A DNA stretch of 64,000 bases from Betaproteobacteria bacterium (GCA_016868355.1 VGHB01000004.1:62001-126000); one strand, 5' to 3'. Shown: positions 20,601-29,647, counted from the first letter of the stretch. The notes: a model not told the origin generated them from the letters alone. Made by a program: numbers and translations.

Positions 20601-21814
20601 GCAGCGGCCTTTACGTCGGTGTCCTTTAGGAACTGCAGCACCAACGGCACCAAGCGGGCCACCAATTCGCGAGCCTCCTCATGTGTCATCACAAGGGGCG
20701 GGACCAGGCGTATCACGCTGTCAGCCGTTACGCTGATGAGCAGGCCTGCTTCACAGGCGATACCCAACAGGGCGCCGCAGGGACGGTCAAGTTCCACCCC
20801 CAGCATCAGGCCCTGCCCACGGACCTCCTTGACCCCGGAATGTGAACCCAGTTCGCGTTGGAGCTCTGCCTTCAACTGCGCGCCGACCGATTCCGCATGG
20901 GCCAACAGGCCATCTTCTTCCATGATGCGCAGCGTTTCAACGCCCGCACGCATAGCCAGGGGGTTGCCGCCAAAGGTGGTGCCGTGGTTGCCAGCTTGCA
21001 AGATCCCGGCCGCCTTGGGGCCACAGACCACCGCCCCAATGGGCACACCCGAGCCCAAGCCCTTGGCCAACGGCATCACGTCTGGAACCACGCCTGCCCA
21101 TTGATGGGCAAACCACTTTCCCGTGCGGCCGATGCCGCACTGCACCTCATCGAGCATCAACAGCTTGTCGTGTCGGTCACACAAGCCCCGCAGGCCCTGC
21201 AAGAAGTCGATGCGCGAAGGGTTCACACCGCCTTCGCCCTGTATTGTTTCCAGAAAGACAGCCGTGATGCAGGGGTGTTCGGAAAACGCCTGCTCCACGG
21301 CAGCCAGGTTGTTTAGCGGCACCCTCACGAAGCCGCCCACCAAGGGGCCGAAGCCGGCATGGATCTTGGGGTTGGCTGTGGCTGACAGCGTGGCCAACGA
21401 CCGGCCGTGAAAGGCACGCTCGAACACGAGGATTTCGGGGTTGGTGTTGCCACGGTCGTGGCCGAACTTGCGCGCAATCTTGATGGCGGCTTCGTTGGCC
21501 TCTAGCCCCGAGTTGCAGAAGAAGGCGTTGCTCATGCCGGAGAGTTCGCAGAGCCGAGCGGCCAGGGCCTCCTGCAGCGGAATGTGCACATAGTTAGAGG
21601 TGTGGATGAGCTTGGCCACTTGGTCTTGCAGCGCCGCCACCAGGCCTGGATGCGCATGGCCCAAGGTGTTGACGGCGATACCGCCCAGGGCATCCAGATA
21701 TTGGCGCCCATGCGTGTCCCAGGCGCGGCAGCCCCGGCCGTGGGTGAGTGCAATCGGCAAGCGGCCGTAGGTCATCATCACATGGGGCTGGTCCGTGGGG
21801 GCGGTGGTGTTCAT
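20597..21814 (-). CDS. argD: Acetylornithine aminotransferase
   Basis: PLP enzyme converting N-acetylglutamate semialdehyde to N-acetylornithine. 405 aa class III aminotransferase. Seen in order: GRGCRAWDTHGRQYLDALGG, FCNSGLEANEAAIKIAR, AFHGRSLATLSAT, LMLDEVQCGIGRTGKWFAHQW, PLAKGLGSGVPIGA with the PLP lysine, and GNHGTTFGGNPLA. Related enzymes often also act as succinyldiaminopimelate aminotransferase, but a dedicated dapC is present at 47510. It heads the argD-argF-aminopeptidase-cyanophycinase-M14 array. A TAGAAT hexamer on the minus strand at 21839-21844 is a possible but weak -10. Confidence 0.95.
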   Translation of the reverse strand: MNTTAPTDQPHVMMTYGRLPIALTHGRGCRAWDTHGRQYLDALGGIAVNTLGHAHPGLVAALQDQVAKLIHTSNYVHIPLQEALAARLCELSGMSNAFFCNSGLEANEAAIKIARKFGHDRGNTNPEILVFERAFHGRSLATLSATANPKIHAGFGPLVGGFVRVPLNNLAAVEQAFSEHPCITAVFLETIQGEGGVNPSRIDFLQGLRGLCDRHDKLLMLDEVQCGIGRTGKWFAHQWAGVVPDVMPLAKGLGSGVPIGAVVCGPKAAGILQAGNHGTTFGGNPLAMRAGVETLRIMEEDGLLAHAESVGAQLKAELQRELGSHSGVKEVRGQGLMLGVELDRPCGALLGIACEAGLLISVTADSVIRLVPPLVMTHEEARELVARLVPLVLQFLKDTDVKAAA

Positions 21815-22125
21815 GAAAATTCCCTTAAGGCATTCAGGATTCTAGTGTTGGGGGTGTGCCGGGCCTAGGCGGAGCCGTGAAGTGCCGCGCTGCAACACGG
21901 CAAGGACTGATCCTGGGATGGCTAGCCAGCACTGCATCATCGAACGCACCGCAGACGGCTGGCCTTCGCGGCATCTAGCCCATGGCTTGGGACTTCGTGA
22001 CGAGGCTTGCGCGCGACGAAGGTACGCAGGTGCACGAGGCTTGAGGCCTGAGGTCTGGGTCGGCCCCGTCCTGTGTTGTCGGCAAGGGTGGGTGTGGTTT
22101 AAGGGCATGGGCTTGCAGAAACGAC
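21815..22125. other. Gene-free gap between argD and rpsT
   Basis: About 310 bp with no convincing gene on either strand. Short open frames exist on both strands but have low-complexity Arg/Gln-rich products and no recognisable family. A TAGAAT hexamer near 21839-21844 could be part of the argD promoter. The right end meets the rpsT terminator. This is the largest gene-free stretch in the window. Confidence 0.6.
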
Positions 22126-22148
22126 AAAGGCCCGCGCAGCGGGCCTTT
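22126..22148 (-). terminator. Intrinsic terminator of rpsT
   Basis: A perfect 10-bp stem, AAAGGCCCGC with GCGGGCCTTT, around a 3-base loop. On the minus strand it is followed by TTTGTCGTTTC, and it sits 25 bp after the rpsT stop. A standard Rho-independent terminator; the symmetric A/T flanks could let it also act on the plus strand. Confidence 0.85.
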
Positions 22149-22172
22149 GATAACAAGCGCGGAGGGCTTGGA

Positions 22173-22469
22173 TCAGGCAGCGGCCATCGCCTTGACCTTG
22201 GCGGAGAGTCGGCTCTTGTGGCGGGCAGCCTTGTTCTTGTGAAATATGCCCTTGTCAGCTACCGAGTCAATCACGCTTTGGGCCAGCTTGAACAGATCAG
22301 CAGCTTTGGACTTGTCACCGGCCACCGCAGCCTTTTGAACGTTTTTGATCACGGTGCGAAATTTTGAGCGCAGCGCCGAGTTGGCCGCGTTGAGCTTGAC
22401 ATCCTGGCGGGCGCGCTTGCGGCCCGAGGCAACCCGGACGGTCTTCTTGGCTTTTGAGGTGGTGGCCAT
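22173..22469 (-). CDS. rpsT: 30S ribosomal protein S20
   Basis: 98 aa, very basic, with the S20 pattern [32 protein letters not shown] and the C-terminal [19 protein letters not shown]. Binds 16S rRNA in the small subunit. It is monocistronic: its own promoter-like region lies upstream (shared gap with divergent murJ) and a strong hairpin terminator downstream. Confidence 0.97.
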   Translation of the reverse strand: MATTSKAKKTVRVASGRKRARQDVKLNAANSALRSKFRTVIKNVQKAAVAGDKSKAADLFKLAQSVIDSVADKGIFHKNKAARHKSRLSAKVKAMAAA

Positions 22470-22501
22470 TCTTGATACGTTGCGGTTTTAATCAGCCCAT
22501 G

Positions 22502-22507
22502 AGTATA
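22502..22507 (-). promoter_or_regulatory. Probable extended -10 promoter of rpsT
   Basis: On the minus strand the sequence TTTTTGTTATACT contains TATACT preceded by TGT, an extended -10 form. It is 33 bp before the rpsT start. No clear -35 is seen. On the plus strand of the same gap a TATAAT at 22538-22543 lies 12 bp before the murJ ATG and may serve murJ with a very short leader. Confidence 0.5.
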
Positions 22508-22554
22508 ACAAAAACCGGCCGCAGTGCGCGGGGTTTCTATAATCGATCTCGCTG

Positions 22555-24111
22555 ATGAATCTGCTCAAGGCCGCCTCCACCGTTTCGCTGCTGACCCTGG
22601 CATCGCGCGTGACCGGACTGGCGCGTGAGTGGGTAGTGGCCACACAGTTTGGGGCCAGCGCCTGGACAGACGCCTTCAATGTGGCCTTTCGAATTCCCAA
22701 CCTGTTGCGGCGCCTGTTTGCCGAGGGGGCGTTCTCCCAGGCTTTCGTGCCCTTGTTGGGACAGGTCAAGGCGCGCGAAGGTGACGCCGCCACACGCAGC
22801 TTGGTGGATGCAGTGGCCAGCGTGCTGGCCGCTGCGCTGGTGGTCACGGTGCTGGTTGGCGTGGCAGGCGCGCCGGTGCTGGTGTGGTTGGTGGCCTCGG
22901 GCTTGGCTGAGCTTAGCGAAGCGGTACTCATGACGCGCCTGATGTTTCCATACATTGGGTTCATGGCCTTGGTGGCCTTGGCCGCGGGCGTGCTCAACAC
23001 GTATGGCCATTTCGCTACTCCAGCGGCCACACCGGTCTTGCTCAACCTGTGCGTCATTGCAGCGGCGCTGCTGGCAGGCCCTTACATGGGCGGCCTTGGT
23101 CTGCACCCGGTTTATGCCTTGTGCCTTGGGGTCATGGTTGGTGGCGTCTTGCAACTGGCCCTTCAATGGCCGGCCTTGAGACGGCTGCACATGGTGCCTA
23201 GCCTGGCCCTGAGCCCGGCTGCGCTTCGGCGAGCCTGGGCGCATCCAGGCGTGGGCCGGGTGCTCACGCAGATGGCGCCGGCGGTGTTGGGGGTGTCGGT
23301 GGCCCAATTGTCGTTGCTGATCAACACCCTGATCGCGTCGTACCAAGGGCCCGGGGCCATCAGTTGGCTCACCTATGCCGATCGCCTCATGGAGTTTCCC
23401 AGCGCCCTGCTGGGGGTGGCGCTAAGCGTTGTGTTGCTGCCGCAGTTGTCAGCGGCCCAGGCACAGGGACAGGCGCAGCGTTACGCCGATTTGCTTGACT
23501 GGGGGTTGCGTCTGGTGGTGCTGCTGGCCCTGCCCAGTGCCTTGGCGCTGGCATTGTTCGCGCAGCCCTTGGTGGCAGTGCTGTTCCACTACGGCGCGTT
23601 CACTGCGGTCGACGTGCTGCGCACACAGGGTGCGCTCATGGGATACGGGGTAGGCCTGGTGGGGCTGATTGCGGTGAAGATTCTGGCCCCCGGTTTTTAT
23701 GCCCGCCAGGACATCCGAACCCCGGTGCGCGTTGCGGTGTTGGTGCTGGTGCTGACCCAAGTGTTCAACGCGGCCTTGGTACCGCAATTGGGCGTAGCCG
23801 GCTTGGCCTGGTCGATCGGTTTGGCCGCACTGGTCAACGCGGCGTGGCTGCTGTGGGGCTTATACCGGTGTGGTGCCTGGCAACCCTCACCGGGTTGGGG
23901 CCTGTACCTGTTGAAGGTCGCCGTGGCGTGCAGCTTGCTGGGGGCCGTGTTGGGGGTGGGCGCAGTGGCGGTTGATTGGCTGGGCCTGCAGGCGCAGCCC
24001 TGGGTGCGCGCAGCTTGGCTGGCCCTGCTGCTCTTGGGTTCGGGTGCGCTCTACCTGGCGGCCCTAGCAGCCATGGGCCTGCGCCGCTCGGCGTTCAGCC
24101 GCAGCGCCTGA
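22555..24111 (+). CDS. murJ: MurJ, lipid II flippase
   Basis: Inner-membrane flippase moving lipid II to the periplasmic face for peptidoglycan synthesis. 518 aa with about 14 hydrophobic segments. The MurJ opening NLLKAASTVSLLTLASRVTGLAREWV and the GAFSQAFVPLL and RIPNLLRRLFAEGAF blocks are intact, including essential charged residues in the first helices. Divergent from rpsT with an 85-bp gap, a common neighbour arrangement in betaproteobacteria. Confidence 0.96.
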   Translation: MNLLKAASTVSLLTLASRVTGLAREWVVATQFGASAWTDAFNVAFRIPNLLRRLFAEGAFSQAFVPLLGQVKAREGDAATRSLVDAVASVLAAALVVTVLVGVAGAPVLVWLVASGLAELSEAVLMTRLMFPYIGFMALVALAAGVLNTYGHFATPAATPVLLNLCVIAAALLAGPYMGGLGLHPVYALCLGVMVGGVLQLALQWPALRRLHMVPSLALSPAALRRAWAHPGVGRVLTQMAPAVLGVSVAQLSLLINTLIASYQGPGAISWLTYADRLMEFPSALLGVALSVVLLPQLSAAQAQGQAQRYADLLDWGLRLVVLLALPSALALALFAQPLVAVLFHYGAFTAVDVLRTQGALMGYGVGLVGLIAVKILAPGFYARQDIRTPVRVAVLVLVLTQVFNAALVPQLGVAGLAWSIGLAALVNAAWLLWGLYRCGAWQPSPGWGLYLLKVAVACSLLGAVLGVGAVAVDWLGLQAQPWVRAAWLALLLLGSGALYLAALAAMGLRRSAFSRSA

Positions 24112-24146
24112 TCGGCAGCAGCAGGCCGCCTTACACTTCAAGCCGC

Positions 24147-25010
24147 ATGTGTGCCGCCCCATTGACTGCCCAGCGCGCCCGGCTCGAGTACTTCCGCACG
24201 CTCGTGGCCGACGATGAGCACTTCATTCTTTTGGAAGCTGCTGCATCGGTAGCGCAAGACGAAGACCCCGCAGTCGACGCGATGGCCGTGGTGGCCCAGG
24301 TGGACGATTTGGCCATGCGCCTGGCGCGTCGTTTGGCGCCCGATGCAGCTGCGCAGCAGCGGCTGCGCTTGCTCAACCACTACTTTTTCAAAGAGCTGGG
24401 CTTTGGCGGCAACGTCAATGACTTCTATTCGCCGGCCAATAGCCACCTGCATCAGGTGTTGCAGACCCGGCGCGGTATTCCCATCACACTGGCCCTGGTT
24501 TACCTGGAGATTGCCCGTACCGTGGGCTTGAAGGTGCAGGGCATCTCCTTCCCTGGCCACTTTCTGGTCAAGTGCAGCCTGCCACAAGGGGAGGTGATCA
24601 TCGACCCCATGACCGGCCGCTCGCTGTCCCGAGATGAACTCGACGAGCGCCTACTGCCCTATCGGCAGCAGCGCGGCCTGGTGGGGGAATACGAGGTGCC
24701 GCTGGGCCTGTTCCTGCAGGCCGCTTCGCCGCGTGAAATTCTGGCCCGCATGCTGCGCAACCTGAAGGAGATTCACCGGGCCGGTGAAGACTGGGTGCGC
24801 CTGAAGCAGGTGATGGACCGGCTGGTGCTGGTGGTGCCCGAGGATTGGTCTGAACGCCGTGACCTGGCCTTGGTGTACGCCGAACTGGAGCAGTGGGCGC
24901 AGGCCGCAGAGGCCCTGGCGCGCTACCTCCAGGAATGCCCGCAGGCCGAGGACGCACACGCCCTGCGTGATCGATTGCAGGAACTGCAGCGCATGGCCCG
25001 GCTGCATTGA
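24147..25010 (+). CDS. SirB1-family protein (transglutaminase-like plus TPR)
   Basis: 287 aa. The N-terminal two thirds is a transglutaminase-like SirB1 domain (LLNHYFFKELGFGGNVNDFYSPANS; RRGIPITLALVYLEIARTVG; GISFPGHFLVKC). The C-terminus is a short TPR region (DLALVYAELEQWAQAAEALARYLQE). The residue usually occupied by the catalytic Cys in true transglutaminases is not obvious, so it is probably a binding domain. Start ATG (MCAAPLTAQRA) 35 bp after murJ; followed 9 bp later by a PerM-type permease. Confidence 0.88.
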   Translation: MCAAPLTAQRARLEYFRTLVADDEHFILLEAAASVAQDEDPAVDAMAVVAQVDDLAMRLARRLAPDAAAQQRLRLLNHYFFKELGFGGNVNDFYSPANSHLHQVLQTRRGIPITLALVYLEIARTVGLKVQGISFPGHFLVKCSLPQGEVIIDPMTGRSLSRDELDERLLPYRQQRGLVGEYEVPLGLFLQAASPREILARMLRNLKEIHRAGEDWVRLKQVMDRLVLVVPEDWSERRDLALVYAELEQWAQAAEALARYLQECPQAEDAHALRDRLQELQRMARLH

Positions 25011-25019
25011 AAGGGCCCC

Positions 25020-26078
25020 ATGAACCCCGACTGGTTGTCACGTACCTGGCGTTGGGCGCTGCTGGCCCTGCTGCTGGGATTGGTGTTGTGGCTGCTGGCC
25101 CCTGTTTTGGCCCCCTTCGCGGTGGCTGCGGTGCTGGCCTATGTCCTGGCCGCCCCGGTCGGTGCCTTGCAGGCCCGCGGTATGCCGCGCCTGCTGGCGG
25201 TGCTGCTGGTCGAGGCCGTGGCCTTATTGGCCTTGCTCGGCCTGCTGCTCTTGCTGGTGCCCGTGCTGCTGCACGAACTACCCTTGCTGGGCGAACAGGT
25301 GCCCCGACTGGCCTTGCGTTTTAACGAGACCGTGGTGCCCGTGTTGGCCCGTTTGGGCGTGGAATTCAGCCTGGATGTGGCTGCCATCAAGGCTCTGGTG
25401 CTCAAGGTGTTTGGTGGCAATGCGGAAGAGTTGATCACGGCGGCCCTGAGTTCCCTTCGTATTGGTGGCAGCGTGGCCCTGGCCGTGGTGGGCTACTTGG
25501 TGCTGGTTCCCGTGGCGCTGTACTACCTGCTGATGGATGCACGCCGCTGGTCGATCTGGGCCGCTACGCTGGTCCCGCCGCGGCTGCGCCCGTCGGTGTT
25601 CGGTTTTGCACGTGAGTGCGACGAACTCCTGAGCCATTACCTGCGTGGGCAGGTGCTTGTGATGCTGGCCTTGGCGGTGTACTACGCTGGTGCGCTGATG
25701 ATCCTGGGCTTCGACCTTGCGTTGCCAGTGGGCCTGTTCACGGGGCTGGCCATCTTCGTCCCCTACTTGGGCTTCGGGGTGGGCTTGGTGCTGGCCTTGT
25801 TGGCCGGGGTGCTGCAGTTTGGCCCCATCGCGGGCGCGGTCATGGTATTGGTCGTTTACGGAGTGGGGCAGGTGCTCGAGAGCTTTTTGCTGACTCCACG
25901 CTGGGTGGGCAAGCGCATAGGCTTGAGCCCCTTAGCCGTCATCTTTGCGCTCTTGGCCTTTGGACAGCTGTTGGGTTTTGTGGGAGTGCTGGTGGCCCTG
26001 CCCGCTGCTGCGGTGCTGCTGGTGTTGTTGCGCAGGGCCCAGACGCTGTATTTCGACAGCAAGCTCTACCGAGGTTGA
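25020..26078 (+). CDS. AI-2E / PerM-family membrane transporter
   Basis: 352 aa polytopic protein with seven or eight hydrophobic stretches: an N-terminal pair, a soluble middle (about residues 85-150), then the GYLVLVPVALYYLLMD, LPVGLFTGLAIFVPYLGFGVG and LAVIFALLAFGQLLGFVGVLVALPAAAV helices typical of the family. Substrate unknown; family members have been linked to AI-2 export, Na+/H+ exchange or general permease roles. It directly precedes hda, a position I recall from other betaproteobacteria. Confidence 0.88.
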   Translation: MNPDWLSRTWRWALLALLLGLVLWLLAPVLAPFAVAAVLAYVLAAPVGALQARGMPRLLAVLLVEAVALLALLGLLLLLVPVLLHELPLLGEQVPRLALRFNETVVPVLARLGVEFSLDVAAIKALVLKVFGGNAEELITAALSSLRIGGSVALAVVGYLVLVPVALYYLLMDARRWSIWAATLVPPRLRPSVFGFARECDELLSHYLRGQVLVMLALAVYYAGALMILGFDLALPVGLFTGLAIFVPYLGFGVGLVLALLAGVLQFGPIAGAVMVLVVYGVGQVLESFLLTPRWVGKRIGLSPLAVIFALLAFGQLLGFVGVLVALPAAAVLLVLLRRAQTLYFDSKLYRG

Positions 26079-26081
26079 GCC

Positions 26082-26747
26082 TTGCGGCAATTGGCGCTGG
26101 ATATTGGGCTGGCTACAGCCCCAGATTTCGACAGCTTCATTGCCTTGAGCAACGAGGCGGCGGTGCAGGCTTTGCTTGGCCTGAAGCCTGGCGGTGCACC
26201 CATTTACCTGTGGGGCCCAAGCGGGAGCGGCAAGACCCACCTGTTACAGGCCTTACAGGCGCGTGCCCAAAGGGAGCGTCAGGCGGTGGCCTGGTTCGAT
26301 GCGGCCCATGCAGACCCCCCACCCGTTGAACGGGGGGTGCAATGGCTGCTGATGGACCAAGCCGAGCTGTGGTCGCCGGCTCAGCAGCAAATGGCCTTCA
26401 GCGCCTTTGTGCACGCCAGTGCCCTGGGCGCTGCCGTGGTGGCTGCAGGCCGCTTTCCGCCAGTGGACCTGCCCATACGCGAGGACATCCGCAGCCGCCT
26501 GGGATGGGGTTTGGTGTTGTCCTTGTGGCCTTTGGGAGAATCAGACCTGCGACACGCCCTGCAAGGCGAAGCGTCGAGGCGAGGATTGCGCCTGGGTGAC
26601 GAGGTGCTGGACTATGCGCTCAAGCGCCTGTCACGCGACCTCAAAAGCCTGACCGGACTGTTAGATCGATTCGACCGCTATGCCCTGCAGCATCAGCGTC
26701 CGCTGACGGTGCCCCTGCTGCGGCAGATGCTGGACGAAGAACCATGA
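26082..26747 (+). CDS. hda: Hda, DnaA-inactivating AAA+ protein
   Basis: 221 aa AAA+ protein that, bound to the sliding clamp, triggers ATP hydrolysis on DnaA after initiation. The clamp-binding motif is the N-terminal QLALDI. Walker A is GPSGSGKTH; DIRSRLGWGLV is the box with the arginine finger region. Walker B is degenerate (WLLMDQAELW), as in Hda and unlike DnaA. The start is TTG, 3 bp after the permease stop; no ATG precedes the clamp motif. The stop overlaps the next ATG (ATGA). Confidence 0.92.
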   Translation: MRQLALDIGLATAPDFDSFIALSNEAAVQALLGLKPGGAPIYLWGPSGSGKTHLLQALQARAQRERQAVAWFDAAHADPPPVERGVQWLLMDQAELWSPAQQQMAFSAFVHASALGAAVVAAGRFPPVDLPIREDIRSRLGWGLVLSLWPLGESDLRHALQGEASRRGLRLGDEVLDYALKRLSRDLKSLTGLLDRFDRYALQHQRPLTVPLLRQMLDEEP

Positions 26748-27418
26748 ACCTGACCCTGTTCGACCTCGATGGGACCCTGATTGAAATCGACAGCGACCAC
26801 GCCTTTGGCGACTTCATGGTGCAAAACGAGTGGGTCGACCCGGTTGACTTCAAGCGGCGCAACGACGCCTTTTATGCCGACTATCAAGCCGGCCGCCTGA
26901 ACCTGCCCGCCTATGTGGCCTTCGCCACAGCCGGCTGGCGCCAGCGGCCGCTGGCGCAAAGCTTGGCGCTGCGTGAGCGCTTCATGCGCGAGGTGATGCG
27001 CCCGGCTTTGCGCCCGGGTGCGAAGTCACTTGTCGAGCAGCACCGACAGGCCGGCGACTTGATGGCCATCGTCACCGCCACCAACGAGTTCGTCACCGAA
27101 CCCATTGCACAGGCCTTTGGCATTGAGCACCTGATTGCTCTGCAACTGCAGCGCGACGCAAATGGCCAGACCACCGGCATGATCCGGGGCACACCCACCT
27201 TCCGCGAAGGCAAGATTACCCGGGTCCTTGATTGGCTGAGCGGCCTGGGCCACACATCAGGACGTGAGGGCTTTGATCGCGTCACCGTCTACAGTGACTC
27301 GATCAACGACCTTCCCCTGCTCGAGTGGGCCACCCACCCAGTGGCCACCAACCCCGCACCGTCGCTGGCCGACGTGGCTCAACAGCGAGGCTGGCCCATA
27401 CTTCGGCTCTTCACATGA
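26744..27418 (+). CDS. HAD-superfamily hydrolase, subfamily IB (SerB-like phosphatase)
   Basis: 224 aa. HAD motif I is FDLDGTLIEID, motif II is IVTATNEFV, motif III the Lys in REGKITRV, motif IV YSDSINDLPLLEW. The IB cap follows motif I. Members are annotated as phosphoserine, histidinol-phosphate or other phosphatases; which one cannot be told here. It is coupled by ATGA at both ends, to hda upstream and pcnB downstream. Confidence 0.88.
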   Translation: MNLTLFDLDGTLIEIDSDHAFGDFMVQNEWVDPVDFKRRNDAFYADYQAGRLNLPAYVAFATAGWRQRPLAQSLALRERFMREVMRPALRPGAKSLVEQHRQAGDLMAIVTATNEFVTEPIAQAFGIEHLIALQLQRDANGQTTGMIRGTPTFREGKITRVLDWLSGLGHTSGREGFDRVTVYSDSINDLPLLEWATHPVATNPAPSLADVAQQRGWPILRLFT

Positions 27419-29061
27419 TCAAGCGTTTCATCAGCAAGCTGCTGGGCAAGCCTGAGATCACCACTGCCAGCGGCATCCCCTTAGGCCGCCGGGTGGAACT
27501 CACCGCTCAAGAGCACAGTATTGACCCGGAATTGGTCGACGAGCGTGCGGTACACGTGGTCACCACGCTTAAGAATGCAGGATTTGAAGCCTATGTCGTG
27601 GGCGGCGCTGTGCGCGACTTGCTGGTCGGGCGACGACCCAAGGACTTCGATGTGGCCACCAACGCCACACCTGAGCAGGTCAAGTCTCTGTTTCGCCGGG
27701 CCTTTATCATCGGCCGGCGCTTTCGCATCGTGCATGTCATTTTTGGGCGTGGCCGAGACCACGAGGTGATTGAGGTCTCCACCTTCCGCGCTTACTTGGA
27801 CGTCGCTGCAGCGGACCAGGTTGATGGCAATGAGCGCACCGCCAAGGGCGAATTGGCTGGCAAGAGCCATGCGGTCGACGCCAGTGGCCGGGTGCTGCGC
27901 GACAATGTTTGGGGACCGCAAATTGAAGACGCTGCCCGGCGCGACTTCACCATCAATGCTCTGTACTACGACCCGGTCACACGGGTGGTGGTGGACTACC
28001 ACAAGGGCTTCAACGATGTGCGCAAACGGGTGCTGCGCATGATTGGCGAGCCCGCCAGCCGATACCGCGAAGACCCGGTGCGCCTGCTACGTGTGGTGCG
28101 GTTTACTGCCAAGCTGGGATTCGAAATCGACAGGACCACAGCCAAGCCGATGAAGGCTGCAGCAGCCCTTTTGGCCAGCGTGCCCGCTTCTCGGCTGTTT
28201 GACGAGATGATCAAGCTGCTGCAAACCGGGCATGCCTTGGCCAGCATAGAGGCCATCCGCCGCTTTGAATTGCGTGGTGTGTTCCCGATTCTGGATGTGG
28301 CACTGGAACACCCGGCCGACTCCTTTGCGGCGCGCTTTGTTGAATTGGCACTGGCTGACACCGATCGGCGAGTGGGTGAAGACAAGCCGGTCGCCCCAAG
28401 CTTCTTGTTGGCCTGCCTGTTGTGGGACGAGGTGCGCCAGCGCTGGCAGGCCTTCAAGGATGAAGGCACACCTGCCGTGCCCGCCCTGCAAGCAGCCATT
28501 GTTGCGGTGTTTGATGAGCGCATCGGCGACATCTCTGGGCGCGGTAAGCTGGGCTCAGACATGCGCGAGATTTGGCTGATGCAGCCGCGCTTTGAGCGGC
28601 GCAGCGGCAGCGGACCGGCCTCACTTGTGGATCAACCCCGTTTCCGGGCCGCCTTCGATTTCCTAAGGCTGCGGGCCGATGTGGATGAGGTGCCCACTGA
28701 ACTGGCTGAGTGGTGGGAAGACTACTCTTTGGGGTCCGACGACGAACGAGAGGCCTTGATTGCCGCGGTGCGGCCTCATCCCGGCCCACGGCGCGTGCGG
28801 TCTGGCCGGTCCGAACCCGCGTCCAATGGCCAGTCGCCCCAAGCCCGAAGCGCTCGGGGCGCGCCTTCCCGCGAGGCCAACCAGGCCCAGGCAGTCGGTG
28901 TGTCTGGGCTGTCTGGCCAAGCAGGCGTGCGAGGCGAGGAGCCCGCCGATGGGCCTGCGGGTGCGCTCAATGCTGGGCTTTCTGATGGGCCGCGTAGGCT
29001 GCGGCGCCGCCGCCGTTCTGGGGGTGGTTCTGGCCCCGGTGATGGAACGCAGCTGGCTTAA
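27415..29061 (+). CDS. pcnB: Poly(A) polymerase I
   Basis: Adds 3' poly(A) tails that mark RNA for decay. 548 aa. Nucleotidyltransferase core: YVVGGAVRDLLVGRRPKDFDVATNATPEQVK with the catalytic DxD, then RRFRIVHVIFGR and DNVWGPQIEDAARRDFTINALYYD. RNA-binding segment RYREDPVRLLRVVRFTAKLGFEI. The last ~90 residues are a low-complexity Arg/Gly/Ser/Pro tail ending with RRLRRRRRSGGGSG, likely an RNA-binding extension. The ATG overlaps the HAD stop. pcnB and folK are adjacent as in many proteobacteria. Confidence 0.96.
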   Translation: MIKRFISKLLGKPEITTASGIPLGRRVELTAQEHSIDPELVDERAVHVVTTLKNAGFEAYVVGGAVRDLLVGRRPKDFDVATNATPEQVKSLFRRAFIIGRRFRIVHVIFGRGRDHEVIEVSTFRAYLDVAAADQVDGNERTAKGELAGKSHAVDASGRVLRDNVWGPQIEDAARRDFTINALYYDPVTRVVVDYHKGFNDVRKRVLRMIGEPASRYREDPVRLLRVVRFTAKLGFEIDRTTAKPMKAAAALLASVPASRLFDEMIKLLQTGHALASIEAIRRFELRGVFPILDVALEHPADSFAARFVELALADTDRRVGEDKPVAPSFLLACLLWDEVRQRWQAFKDEGTPAVPALQAAIVAVFDERIGDISGRGKLGSDMREIWLMQPRFERRSGSGPASLVDQPRFRAAFDFLRLRADVDEVPTELAEWWEDYSLGSDDEREALIAAVRPHPGPRRVRSGRSEPASNGQSPQARSARGAPSREANQAQAVGVSGLSGQAGVRGEEPADGPAGALNAGLSDGPRRLRRRRRSGGGSGPGDGTQLA

Positions 29062-29094
29062 GTCCTTACACGACGCATGCAGTGGTAACACCAG

Positions 29095-29646
29095 ATGCAT
29101 AACGCCGCACAGCAGGACGCACCAACTGGGCCGGCAGAGTGGGTCGTCGTGGGACTGGGCTCTAACCTCGGCGATGCGCGCCAACACCTGAGCGCTGCGG
29201 TGCGCGGCCTGTGCGACTTGGAAGGCAGCCTGGGCCTGAAGACCTGGGGCGTCTCGCCGTTGTACCGTAGCCATCCCTGGCAGCACCAGGGCCCAGACTT
29301 TCTCAACGCGGTGGTGGTGCTGCAAGGGACGGGCGACGAGCAGGCGCCCTATGCGCTCCTGCGTGCGCTGCAGATCCTTGAGGCCTCACGCGGGCGTGAG
29401 CGTCCCTACCAATATGCGCCCCGAACCCTGGACCTGGACCTCATCCTGTTCGGGCATCGGATCTTGAACACCCCAGATCTGGTGTTGCCGCACCCCCGGG
29501 CGTTGCAACGGGCCTTTGTGCTGCAGCCCCTGCTTGACCTGCTGCCCCGTGTCGACTGGCCCGGTTTGGGCACGGCCTGGGTTCATAGGCTCAGGGCCCT
29601 GGAGGATCCACCGCTTGAGCGGCTGGCGGACCCACCATGGGCCTGA
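29095..29646 (+). CDS. folK: HPPK, 6-hydroxymethyl-7,8-dihydropterin pyrophosphokinase
   Basis: Folate pathway enzyme. 183 aa. Motifs: VGLGSNLGDARQHL at the start, SPLYRSHPW, DFLNAVVVL, the RGRERPYQYAPRTLDLDLILFG block with the two Mg-binding Asp residues, and LPHPRALQRAFVLQPL. The N-terminus has a ~14-residue extension before the core. The stop is separated by one base from the end of the convergent TM2-type gene. Confidence 0.95.
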   Translation: MHNAAQQDAPTGPAEWVVVGLGSNLGDARQHLSAAVRGLCDLEGSLGLKTWGVSPLYRSHPWQHQGPDFLNAVVVLQGTGDEQAPYALLRALQILEASRGRERPYQYAPRTLDLDLILFGHRILNTPDLVLPHPRALQRAFVLQPLLDLLPRVDWPGLGTAWVHRLRALEDPPLERLADPPWA

Positions 29647-29647
29647 G

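Noticed and set aside
21882-22367. 161-codon plus-strand frame crossing the argD-rpsT gap
   Set aside because: It runs antisense through rpsT and its terminator; the product has no family match.
22537-23346. 269-codon open frame on the minus strand inside murJ
   Set aside because: Low-complexity Gln/His/Arg product; antisense to the MurJ core helices.
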